From Flammula alnicola (Eukaryota > Basidiomycota > Agaricomycetes > Agaricales > Strophariaceae): 31,312 nucleotides of DNA. Made by a program: the position numbers and the translations under genes. The notes below the pieces were generated by a model that searched no databases, was not told the origin of the DNA, and saw only the letters and a list, made by a program, of their open reading frames with translations. The stretch is from positions 1 to 31,312 of the forward strand of contig JADNRV010000473.1 of assembly GCA_015499995.1 (NCBI GenBank). The letters run 5' to 3'. How positions within the stretch are numbered: position 1 is the stretch's first letter; the number at the start of each line of letters is the position of its first letter. Positions 1 to 10,149 of this stretch are shown here, piece by piece.

Positions 1-542
1 GCGGCTAAAGATGTTATGTGTTCGTCTTTCTCCCTCCGGATCCCTTCGTAAGTGGAAGCATACTGGAGACGTAGACGTATGGGCATGTTCGAGGAGCGGC
101 CCAGCCACTGCGCCACCAGCTCTAAGTGAAATGGAGCGGTCTGTGCAGGATTATGCATGATGTATAATGATGTCCACAATTGAGGTGATTTGAATGCGAT
201 TTCCCTCCATGTTTTGCAGACGGCTGCGAGGCGAAGCGGAGAGCCCTGATCGGATTTAGGGCTGTTTCCAAATACGGATGGCCTGTAGGTTTCCTCATGG
301 CACCAGGTAAAAATTTCTGAAGCGATCTCGACAGGGACGTGGACGAGAGGATCGTGAAGATTGTTGACTTTGCTTTTCACCAAGCGGCGTTTCTGTTCGA
401 AATCGGCCAATACCTCTGCCAGCTGTGCATCTAGCTCAGCGAGCTCTAGGCACCCGCTGCACGGCTTTCCTCCAGAGAGTGTACACTTTGTAGGATCATA
501 TTCTGTCGCGGAATTGTGTTGGGTAATGCTGGAGGATACCAT
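1..542 (-). CDS. F-box-like domain protein, 3' part outside the window
   Basis: Read on the minus strand, one frame is open from an ATG at 540-542 to the window edge, about 180 residues. A Cys pair (CSGC) and a short helical segment come first. Next comes an F-box-like core at about residues 71-120, recognised by VPVEIASEIF, then LRLAAVCKTWREIA and SPQLWTSL. This N-terminal layout (Cys pair, coiled coil, F-box, then a long variable C-terminal part) is common in Agaricomycete F-box-like proteins, which form very large families. Such proteins are thought to recruit substrates to SCF ubiquitin ligases through Skp1; the substrate cannot be read here. The frame is open for some distance upstream of the chosen ATG but holds no earlier Met, and an AAA|GTGAGT near 630 could be a donor of an upstream exon. 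The C-terminal substrate-binding part is missing from the window. Confidence 0.8.
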   Translation of the reverse strand, partial: MVSSSITQHNSATEYDPTKCTLSGGKPCSGCLELAELDAQLAEVLADFEQKRRLVKSKVNNLHDPLVHVPVEIASEIFTWCHEETYRPSVFGNSPKSDQGSPLRLAAVCKTWREIAFKSPQLWTSLYIMHNPAQTAPFHLELVAQWLGRSSNMPIRLRLQYASTYEGIRREKDEHITSLA

Positions 543-1183
543 GCTGGGCTCCTTTGATAGTGAAGTGCGGGAAACGACATCCGAGTCAGAAAGGCTTGAG
601 CGCGTACTGCCAGCAAAACCTATTTTACTCACTTTCAAATGATGTTGTGCCACTGCTCTTCTTCCCGTAAGTTGTAATCTACCCACTGGAGCTCGAGGAA
701 ACGACCAGTGGCACTTGTCGGTGGTATAGAATGTCTCAAGTCAAATTGTGTCTTCTACAGAAGTTCGAGTCAGACATACATAGAGAGTTCAAACGTTCTA
801 CGATGGTGATTCAAGCTCAAGAAGTTGTAGGAAAGGCAAGCTCGGACTCGCAGGCCCGTTTCACACCCCGGCCCGGCCAACCCAGCTTCCTCGGCCTTTG
901 CACACTTAGCTATGTGTCTAGTAAGCTTGATCCTCAGCTTCGACATCATCTGGGCCCCGGGGAATAGTGAAGATACATTGTAAAGAGCATCAGATAGGCA
1001 AGACACTCGTCTACTGATTGCTTGGTATTACGATGAAGCCTCCCGTATTCTGCCTGTTGGTGAGATGTTAGATGTCGAAAAGGTCTGTGGCCTCATCATT
1101 CATCCGATATTTCACTGCTTTCAATACAAATTATTCTACGCACTCATCATACAAAAAACATGGCAAGCAGAAGGTCAAAACGA
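543..1183. other. Intergenic spacer between F-box gene and RPN9
   Basis: This spacer of about 640 bp holds the 5' flank of the F-box gene and the 3' flank of RPN9, both on the minus strand. Short open frames near 731-1006 exist on both strands but show no motif, no splice logic and no family resemblance. I see no RNA gene or repeat here. Confidence 0.5.
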
Positions 1184-2709
1184 TCACGCGCCCTGGACAA
1201 GAACCTCCGGGGCGATCCTCTCATCCACCTTGTTCAGCTTGTCAACCCATTGTTCCAACCGTTTGGCGAGAGCCCCGATTTGCTCTCTTGAGAGGACGCG
1301 CGGCTGGACCCAGGTGATCAGGGCCTTTTCCTCGACTTGGTCAAGAGAGCCCTTGATGAGCTTAAGGCTGTAGAAAAGGCAGAAGTCAGTTAGCATGCCG
1401 TCCAATCGAATAAAGGGTGAAGAAAGAAACAAGGAACACGACTTGCCTGAGCGCCTTCATGACTAGATGCTCGACTTCATTAACGGGCAGACGTGTCTCT
1501 TCAGCGATCGTCTGGAAGGTCATCGTACGGTTGTTAGCTTGTCGTTTGAAGACAGATTCGATGAGCGCCATGAGGCAGATCTTTTGTCGTAGGAAGGCGT
1601 AGTTCTCTTGCAATATGGGCTGGCACAGAAAAGAGTCAGAAAGGTGTTTAAAGGTATCATGACATGCATATCACCTCCTTGGGGAAGAGCGGAGCGAGAG
1701 CTTCGAATTTCCCAATGTTACCCTCGTTGAATGTGAACAGGAGTTTCTTGATCCATTCGTGTTGCGTGCCGTTCAGCGAATCCAGGATGGGATGCATGAG
1801 CTAGAAGGGATCGTCAGTCGAGTGAAACCTTTTGTGACTCGACAATTAACTTTACCAGCTCTCCGAAGTTATAAATTGTGTCACCAAGGAATGCCGAGAT
1901 ACTGAGATCGTGGGCCCTTGCTAGCCGCTCTTCAGATGACATATCCTTCTCTATGTCGACGCAGGCAAGATAAAGCAGAGAATTTCTGTAATATGGGGCA
2001 TACTCTGCCTTTGCCTGCAGGAAAGAAAGAAATTCAATTGTCACCGAATTACAGTCATGACTTCAAACACACCTTGTAATAGTCTGCTGCAACACCGTAA
2101 TATGCTGCATTGACCGTGCCCTCCACGTTCTCTAGGGTATCAAGGACCTTCCACGCCGCGTCCATGTCCGACTTCGTTCCCTCGAGGTCGCCATATAGCA
2201 GCTTCGCATGGGCAATAGATGCAAGGAGAAGTACATCTGCCTCTGGCGATTGCTTTGTGTCTATCCGAGAAAGTAGTGATGTGAGGAAAGCAAGGTGGAT
2301 TTGAGGATCTGGTGGTATTCAATGAGCATCTGACGCTTGTATTTGAGAGAACAAGAGAACATACTGTCGATATCTTTCGCAATCTTGACGCCCATTTCCG
2401 CCAGTCGAAGTTGGTTGATCTTAGTTTCAAAGTCGCGCACGAAGCGCTCGAAGACGTCAACTCGATATGGCACCGCTTGTGGTTGATCGAAGAATTGGAA
2501 TAGCTTCTGCGTTAACTGATGCCATAGTCTATGAGATACAAAATATTGGTGGTCAGCTTAATACAGTAAATTATGAAGAAACAAACGAACTTGCGTGTGT
2601 ATAACGTTCTGAAAGATTCAAAGAATGGGTGTAGTTCCGCTGGTGTTGCGGAGAGTGCGGTGGCTATGAAGTCATCCAGGACGAGCTTCGGCGGCGTTGG
2701 TAAAGACAT
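1184..2709 (-). CDS. RPN9: 26S proteasome regulatory subunit Rpn9 (PSMD13), PCI-domain protein
   Basis: Seven exons splice to 386 residues, against 376 in human PSMD13 and 393 in yeast Rpn9: 2709-2591, 2528-2365, 2308-2073, 2014-1856, 1800-1675, 1619-1447 and 1367-1184. Rpn9 is a non-ATPase subunit of the 19S lid, which docks on the 20S core and feeds ubiquitinated proteins into it. The N-terminal part is helical-repeat (PKLVLDDFIATALS, LTQKLFQFFDQP, YAPYYRNSLLYLACVDIE). The C-terminal PCI/winged-helix part contains ENYAFLRQKICLMALIESVF, TRLPVNEVEHLVMKALS and the conserved block ITWVQPRVLSREQI. The start is the only Met before the conserved N-terminus. Five introns are GT-AG (55-62 nt). The sixth (1446-1368) only keeps the frame if the donor is GC (AG|GCAAGT). 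The same-strand neighbour upstream begins 574 bp away. Confidence 0.96.
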
Positions 2710-3282
2710 TCTGTTCTCTCTCCTTCGTATTGGTTTTCTGGGCGTAGAGATCAGGGAAGCCGATAGGAAACAGACGAAGAGATGGAAGCTGGGCTCTGCC
2801 AGTGCGTCCCAATGAGACGCGTCGCCTTAAAGATGGTCATATTTGTTATTGACGTGTGCCTCAACTATTGCCAAATACGCTGCACCGCCACTATGTTATT
2901 TACCGCTCGCAAATTTGTAGGCAATTTTGGCGCCATTGTTGCCTTAGTATCGACGCCTTACTTCTGTAAATATTAATATTCAGATCGTTGAATCAGCAAA
3001 CTACCAGGCTTCAACACAAAGAAGAAACAGCAAGTTCCTCAGCTTGCGAATACCTAGTGAGAATCATATCAACGGTTTGGTCAAGATTCCAATCATAAGT
3101 ATAAGTTACAGTTACATATAAATTTACCTCCGACAAACGGCATGAAAGTCCCAAAATACAAAGAATTCCAGTAATATACAGTACCCTAAACCAGTAGAAG
3201 CTTACTATGTTAGGTCCACAGCTGTGGGCACCTGATATGTCATTCGAGAGTTATTCTGTATGATGGACGAAGGAAAACTTTC
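2710..3282. other. AT-rich intergenic spacer (RPN9 5' flank, DUF6534 3' flank)
   Basis: This stretch of about 570 bp is rich in A and T and lies between two minus-strand genes, so it should contain the RPN9 promoter and the DUF6534 3' untranslated region. The short frames at 2573-2976 have no recognisable content. No repeat or RNA gene was seen. Confidence 0.5.
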
Positions 3283-5489
3283 TCAACAGTAACGCACCTT
3301 AGTCCTGGACCCTTCCATACCATTCATGTCGTCTGTATGTTGAGAGGCCTCATTCCGCTGTGAACTGCTTCCGGGGCGCAACTCTAGGACCAAATCTCGC
3401 TGGATAGGACATAAGCCATGAGAATAAAATCTCTGGCGTAGGTTTATTAATTTACCCTGTCATTTTTCTGGATAACCCATGTCTTTGCATCAGCCAAAAT
3501 AAAGTCAATTTGAACATGTACCTACCGTGTCGCTCCCGCGTGATGAATCATTGAACTCCATCCCCGATAAATGTATGCTGTTGAATGTGGGTGTATTTGC
3601 GGTGCGTAGGGCGACTCGACTATTCAGTGTCGCAAGTAGGCTGTTCGCGTATACTAATTTCATTAGGAGATTATGAAATATCCTGGAAGGGACCATGATA
3701 TCCTCGGACACTTACACTTCCCGATGAAGAAATCGATCGCGACATACCACAAGGCATGTGGCATGGTTGCGAACTGGGGAAAAGTGTTAGGTACGGCCGA
3801 GAGACTGCAGGTCATCACCATACGCACAACAATCACTTCGACGACTGCGACAACTCTATATATACTTTTAAACCCTTGAACATAATGAACATGCGTGAAA
3901 CACCACTCACGAAGTTAAGAGACATCGATTAATTGCGTATATGATGAGCGTTGAGACGAGGGTATCAGTCCTACAGAAAATCGCGGCGTGTTGGTCATGG
4001 ATGCGCGAGCGATTAAATTGTCGCAGGCTCACTGCCTGAATCCAGTCCGGCTACCGGAGAGAAGATAGCACAATGCACCGGCAATCATGACGTCGGATAA
4101 GACAGCGAAGACCGCAAACGGCGTTGCAGCGAAGAGCTATTGAATAAGTGATGTGTTTTTAGAGAGCCTATTTTTATAGTAAGGGAAAGCAAATACTAAC
4201 GCTTATCTCAGATAATTTAGATAGTTCTTTCTTGATGAACCTGAGAGGGTTTATATTTCAGAGATAAGGACCAACAGAGTAGGAGCTGAACTTGCATGAA
4301 AATGACCGTTTCTAAGCCGACGGAGACTGTCAGAGACATCATTTATTGGTGGTAGATATATGACATACCGGCTCCAAACGCAAAGTGGGCAAGCACCATT
4401 GCTCCCTAGAGAAATTCGTGATGAATAACAGAGCCGGAATTCCCCAGAAATCGGTACCTACAATAATCGACGTCACCCACCAGCGAAGCTTTGGATGGCA
4501 CACTATATGTAACGCCATTCCATCAGTAACTTCGGATATGCAGAGCGGATCCCAGTAGATCGACGCACGTTGGGCAATTCGGATGGTGAAGAAGCTGCAG
4601 AGCAGATTTAGTTATCCGTCGATTGAAGGCAAAAGGGAGACGCACCATTGGACGGTGCATGCGATGACAGTGTTCAAGGCGACTGTGAGCTGGTGGGAAA
4701 GCATATATAACCACATAGCTTTCTCATACTCAGATGAAAGAGACGCACGAAGAGGGACCTTTACCACACATCGATCATGAATATCTTGCTCCACCGCCAT
4801 TGTAAAGTGACTCACCAATGGCCGATTGCAAGAGCGGCTGGGTTGAAGTAGTTTGCCACCTATATCCATGAATATTCTGTGAGCCCCTCGTCATCCCATC
4901 CGAGAGAGAGCCCAATAGCATACCAGATAGTGATAGATGGTAAATGACACTAATTCCGGCGCTTATGAGAAGAAGGATGATGGTTAAAACCCGATGTAGG
5001 CACATACTGAAAGCCGCATGCAGGGTGTCCAGTATCCTACGGGCATCGCATAAGGGTGAATGACGTCGGGGGCAAAGCAAACCATTTACCAGATCAGGGC
5101 GACCTATCCAGAGTTCAATAGGATGGTCGGTAGCCGGGAGATATAAGTACTCACCAAAGTCTTCGTTTTTCTCGAGTCTTTTGGATAGTACACGTAGAAA
5201 AGGTACGTCTGTATATTGCCATTAGCCGAACTTCGAGACGATATGCGAGACAAGGTGGCGTACTTGCAGGGTCGTTAGACCATAAAGCCTGGGAATCAAA
5301 TTGAGAAAGGTAATTCCAGATCCTCGAAACGGAGATACAAGACAGACATTGTCGAAATTAGCGCTCCGATGAGAGCGGCTCCTGCGAGGCATAGTTAGTT
5401 CGAGTAGAGGGTTTCATGGCAGCCATCTAGTCGAATTTACCGAAGGTACTCGAGATATCAATGTGCGGCAGCGCTGGTATCGTCGACAT
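3283..5489 (-). CDS. DUF6534 multi-pass membrane protein, about 19 exons including microexons
   Basis: Hand splicing from ATG at 5487-5489 gives a typical Agaricomycete DUF6534 protein of about 378 residues. It opens with MSTIPALPHIDISSTFG, then ALIGALISTMLYGLTTLQ, TYLFYVYYPKDSRKT, VALIWILDTLHAAF, VANYFNPAALAIGHW and LTVALNTVIACTVQCFF. The C-terminal half has FAVFAVLSDVMIAGALCYLL, TDTLVSTLIIYAINRCLLTS and the family signature KLYANSLLATLNSR, then a polar tail ending at TGA 3285-3283. About seven membrane helices are expected; the family has no proven function. Exons include pieces of 14 nt (5103-5090), 25 nt (5288-5264), 26 nt (4949-4924), 27 nt (3482-3456) and 29 nt (5036-5008). Intron 4295-4241 needs a GC donor (CAT|GCAAGT). 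One junction, 4816 to 4689, is out of frame by one base with canonical sites: a missed microexon, a sequence error or a real frameshift. Confidence 0.85.
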
Positions 5490-7920
5490 TGTGGGACAAC
5501 GGAAGTAAGGCCTGACGGTGGGACTTCGTCCTAAACCCGTTGATATATGGGTGAGGGTCCTGAGGCAGAAACACCCTACTGACACGATGACGGGCTGTGC
5601 AAGGCTACATGTGGAAGAGGCTTGATCTGGAAGAATTCTGGACAGCCATGGGTACATTGATATGTTGTGGATAACAATAGCTCATAGAAACCCCAACAGC
5701 TTCGAAGAGATGACATTGATCCGAGGGATAGTCTTGCTCAATCAAAGGGGACTGCTGAGCGGAACGCTGGTTAGACCGATAAGATGGAGGTCAAGTGGAG
5801 TGGATTCATCTTGTTTCAATAGCCAAGAAAATGGAATAAAACAAGGTCTCTACGCTTTTGGACTGTTGCCTTTATCAGTAAAGGAAGCGTGCATCATGAG
5901 AACATGCTTCTACCTATATTTGTTCTCATCACCCGAAAAATCGATATCTACCATTATCTACCGGGTGCCATGATTTTTCAGAAATCGAAAAAAAAAATTC
6001 AAAAAATCAGCTGTGCTGAACGACGGAATGCCCTCATCCGGATTGCACGACATACATTTTTGCGGTGTTCTATCCCATGGTTTTGCGCGCCATTAAGTCT
6101 CCTCTCGAAAGCTTGAAATCGCTCATATACGAGGGCACTCCGACGCGCAAGGGGCAAGGAAATCTTGTCCGGATGTTCTTGTTGCGTTCGTCGTTCTCGC
6201 GAGCACCCGGACTGGTGGCGTCTGTCGCTCAGAATATGAACACCATGGGTGATTGTTATCAAGGGCGACACGGGTTGGACAGGTTGCGAATGCCCGCTGC
6301 ATGTCCGCAGTAGAACCGGAAGACGCCAACAATTTGTTCAGTTCCACTAAGCAATGAAAGTCGCTTTGGAAAGCCTTCTTGGGATCATGATGAATCTAAT
6401 GAATCAAGGAAATCGAAGTAGAGGTGGATTCTTCCGGAAAAACTGCGAGTCTCGGAGAAATGTAGGAGCAGTCTACCTCGTTCTGGTTCCCAGATTTGCC
6501 ATGTTCGACGTTCAGGCAACATAGAACAACGCATCGTATGCTGGGAAAATGGGGGAACACTGAGAGGCTGCCAGTCAACATCGAGTTGGTGGGAAGAATG
6601 TTGTGGCCCGGCATTGACCGAGAGAAGCTCCCGCCAAAAATCTACAAAGAAAACTTAGAAAAGCCTTCCCAATCAGACCCTTGATCTCATTTTTTGATGG
6701 AAGCCGGCTTGAAACCGTGCACATCTTCTGCCTCAGACTGCCTGTCTTCAACTCTTCTCCTAATTTGAAAACGGACAAAATTCGGATACCTTACCAACAA
6801 CAAACTTTTCCAATCCTTCTCACAGGAGAGTCGGCGAAATGTTTATCAGTGCATGAAACTTCATTCGCGCCCATTGCCCCATAGACAAGCCGATACCGCG
6901 ATCAGCACAAAATTAGAACTGTACCTCGTTGAATCTATTCAAGGCAGGACTAGCATTGGGGAATGTTTTTGGAGGCGACATTTACCTCCTTAACTCAAAT
7001 AAATAATATCGACGCTCTGAGTCTGTGCCCGTCATACGACTCTGGCTACAAATAGCCGCTCACGTGACTCTTTCATGTGCAGGTCTTTACTTATGAAGGA
7101 CTCGCTATAATATTAAAAGAAATCTCCCTGGGATATTCTGCTATACAGGGAATAATCTGCTGGAAACTGAAATCTATCCGATCCCACAAAGCTAGTAAAA
7201 TAGGCTTACCTTTCGTTGTGTGTGTGCCTAATAAGACCAAAACTTGCGCGTCTATTTGTTATCTTAAGTATACTAGTCACATTTCACCTTATTCCCTTTT
7301 TAATCCAAGAGATCCACTGCAGGCCAGGTCGCCGGTAGCAGGTGAAGAGGACATCCACAATTTAGAAAACTAAATTCTACATCATTGACGTATTCTTGCA
7401 TCTCTCCGATTTCCAGGTCTACAGCAGGTTTACCAGGGTTTACGGCTTCAAAGGCAAACAGCCAAGCGCCGATGCGACGTAACCTCCAAATTTTTCGAAA
7501 GACAATTGCACTAGGCACCAGAATTCAAACAATATAAATTCCATTCAGATGAGTAGACATTTACTTACCCTCTAACTTGAGAGTTCGAAAAGAAGCCATC
7601 CAATTTTAAATCGTGGGCATTTCGCTCCCAAGTCTATACTCCATAGCATTTCCTCAGTGATAGCCATCTCTCAAAGCTTGAGAGCGACGGTCCCGAGGCA
7701 GAGCCGGGTGCAGACTCAGTACTGCTGCCAATACAGCTACCGACTGCGGGGCAGCGGCTGTGGGGAAGTAACGGAATCGACCACGTGCTGGCAGGCCGCA
7801 TGACGGCCTCAAGGATGATGTGCGTCAGACGTCCAGCTCTTACGATCACCAAGTACTCCTTTCTCCCTCCATCTTCCACCGCCTTTATAATTCCAAGTCT
7901 ATGAACAACCTTTAAATCAA
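5490..7920. other. 2.4-kb stretch without a supported gene
   Basis: Several frames of 60-103 codons exist on both strands (for example 5662-5973 plus, 6123-6347 minus, 7300-7518 minus). None shows a family motif, and I could not join them into a longer product by splicing. A possible two-exon minus-strand peptide starts at an ATG near 7600 (MASFRTLKLE, donor GTAAGT, acceptor near 7510) but ends after about 33 residues. An A9 run lies at about 5989. The last part should hold the promoter of the gene at 7921. Confidence 0.4.
7884..7890 (+). promoter_or_regulatory. Possible TATA box of the membrane/coiled-coil gene
   Basis: TTTATAA lies about 30 bp upstream of the ATG at 7921, in a C/T-rich stretch. 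The position would imply a very short 5' untranslated region, so this is a suggestion from sequence only. Confidence 0.3.
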
Positions 7921-9519
7921 ATGGCAACAATTACTACGACTACTATTCAACAAGGAACGCCGTTACGGAAGAGGATGCGGGTTCTCGAGCGGGCACACTC
8001 GCTCACGAGCCTGAACACATTGGCGTCGACGGATGTGAAAACGCTGCCGCTTGCAGATATGAAATTGAAGCATAAAGACAGCGGGAAGGATATGCCACCG
8101 TCGCCCATAATGGACTACGAAAGCCCTTCGGAATCGAGCGATGAAGAGCACGAACATTCATCGGGAGCGGAGGAACATCCGAGTGCGGTGGAGCATCCGA
8201 AGCTGAGACGTCCCACAATCGATACAGCGGAAGCATATCGCTACAAAGCTCCCGAAGATAGGAGTTCAATGTCTCCAAATGCGAGGGCGTGGTACGAATT
8301 CGACCTTGCCGTCGTTGTCGCCCTTGTTTCACCCATTGGCAATTGGCTTACCGGCACCGACCACATCAAAAACCTCTTTCTCATATTTCTCCTGATTTTC
8401 TATCTTCATCAAATAATTGAAAGTCAGTCTCGCTTTCTCTTCAACAATCATTATGTCCACTTTTTTGACGAATGTTCCCCTAGTTCCGTGGTCGCTCTAC
8501 CAAAAGTCCAGACCCCGTAATAGGGCTACTCAGCTGCCACCTTCAGCTGCACTGGCAAACACGAACTCGCCGGAGTCCAGATACTCCCAACTTGCAGCTT
8601 CCGAGCTCCAAAAACTCGAATTTTTCTTCCTCTTCCTCACCTTCATATCCCCCTTCCTCGGCGCGGCCCTCCTTCGATTCGCAACAGATGCGATCCTCGG
8701 CCCAGATGCCGTCTCATGGTTCAGCACCGGCCTCTTCGTTCTGGCGACCGGCATGCGGCCGTGGGCGCATCTAATTGACAGGCTGAGCCAGCGCACAACC
8801 GACCTGCACGACTTTGTGCATTACCCTCCCCCGCGCAGCCTGTTGCGCTAGAAGAATACCAGGCACTTGAGAATCGCGTCGCGCAGCTCGAGAAGGCGCT
8901 CAGCAAAATCAAAACCAAGGTCGCTAACACGACGGAGGACGTGTATGAGTACGTCGACGACGCGGTTGATGCTGTCGAGCACGCCATGCGCAAGCAGGAG
9001 CGGAAGTACGACAAGTACGAAGGCAAGGTCAAGGAGGTCGAGCAGGTTGTCGTGCAGCTCTCTGCGTCTACAACTCCCCGCCATGGGACGGTGACACAAG
9101 AAGACAGCATACGCGGAGCTCTCGCAGCTGATATCAGGACCCTCAAAGCATACCTCAGCTCCATTCTTGAACATACCATCCCAGCGTGGATCATGCTGCC
9201 TTCTCGAAGGATGCTGTATGGCACTATCTACACTTCTGGACCGTCCACCAACTCGTCATCCACCATTTACATCGGCAACCAATTATCCAGCGGCAAGATT
9301 CCCATGCGTTCTCTGTCCGGACAGTCCTCGCCTTCGCAACCCTCCACCCCGCTCGAGACAATTTTGGAAGAAGAACCTGTTTACGTGCCGGCTAAGAGTA
9401 GCAATCTCTGGTTGTTGGCGCAGCCTTATTATCTCACATCAAGCCTGGTGTACCGCATAGGGTATCTCGCGACGACGCCACTTCGGGCAGTTGCCAGGAT
9501 GGTGTTGAGGAATTACTGA
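7921..9519 (+). CDS. Conserved fungal membrane protein with coiled coil; one frame break
   Basis: I know no function for this protein. Exon 1 is 7921-8422 and starts with a Thr-rich N-terminus; intron 8423-8483 is GT-AG. The N-terminal 125 residues are polar and acidic (SPSESSDEEHEHSSGAEEHP). Four hydrophobic segments follow: DLAVVVALVSPIGNWL, NLFLIFLLIFYLHQII, then FFFLFLTFISPFLGAALL and FSTGLFVLATGMRPW. After HDFVHYPP the frame ends at a TAG (8849-8851), while another frame continues as PVALEEYQALENRVAQLEKA, a clear coiled coil, through to the stop at 9517-9519. The switch sits at a C5 run (about 8828-8832). One missing C, by error or mutation, explains it best; a 23-nt intron (8816-8838) would also fit the frame but is shorter than spliceosomal introns usually are. 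The intact length would be about 510 residues. The C-terminal part is Ser/Pro-rich and ends with a weakly hydrophobic segment. Confidence 0.75.
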
Positions 9520-10149
9520 GCCTCGGCATTTCCTTTGCCTTAATCGCCCTCTCCGCCTCCTAGCTTTTCAATCGGACAATCCTCGCATGCGCTCGCACAT
9601 CACCAGATCGCACAAAACGCACCTTCCCGTCCTCCGCATATCCACATTCAGTGATTTCCAGCGACATCGCAATACATACCCACATAGCATCGCGTCATTA
9701 TTTTATTTGTATCCTCGCATCGACCTTCCTTCCGTTCCTTCTTTCAGCCCTGCATGTTGTACTTCGAGAGCCGCTATTGCTTGTAGTCGAACCTGTACGT
9801 ATATCGTGTAAAAATATCCCGACGACTATCCGTTTCCTATCATACCATTTTGTGAATATGTAATGGACTGATTTTCCATAGTAATTTCTGAATATCGACG
9901 AAATATCAATGACCTTCTGTATGGCTGCACATGCCCCTTGGTACCCGGCCAAGCCCAAGCTAAGCTATACCTTCGAGTATCAAAAAATAAATCGTGGAAC
10001 TCCCAAAAACATGGTTTGATGCGGTAATTTGCAATGGTGTGTACACACTACTTTCTATCTTTCGAATTGGTGGAGATAAAAAGTTGTGCCATTTCGACAG
10101 TGCGCTGTCGGAGTTCGAATTGGCAGAGACCCACTTAACATGTACCCTC
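9520..10149. other. Intergenic spacer upstream of the kinase gene
   Basis: This spacer of 630 bp separates two plus-strand genes. The frame of the kinase is open from an earlier ATG at 9994, so up to 52 extra N-terminal residues cannot be excluded. They read as low-information sequence. Nothing else is recognised. Confidence 0.45.

Noticed and set aside
731..1006. Overlapping frames of 78 codons on both strands
   Set aside because: No motif, no splice partner, and a position in the spacer between two minus-strand genes.
543..2709. Functional link between the F-box gene and RPN9 (both ubiquitin-proteasome)
   Set aside because: F-box-like genes number in the hundreds in such genomes, so adjacency is easily chance, and there is no shared promoter.
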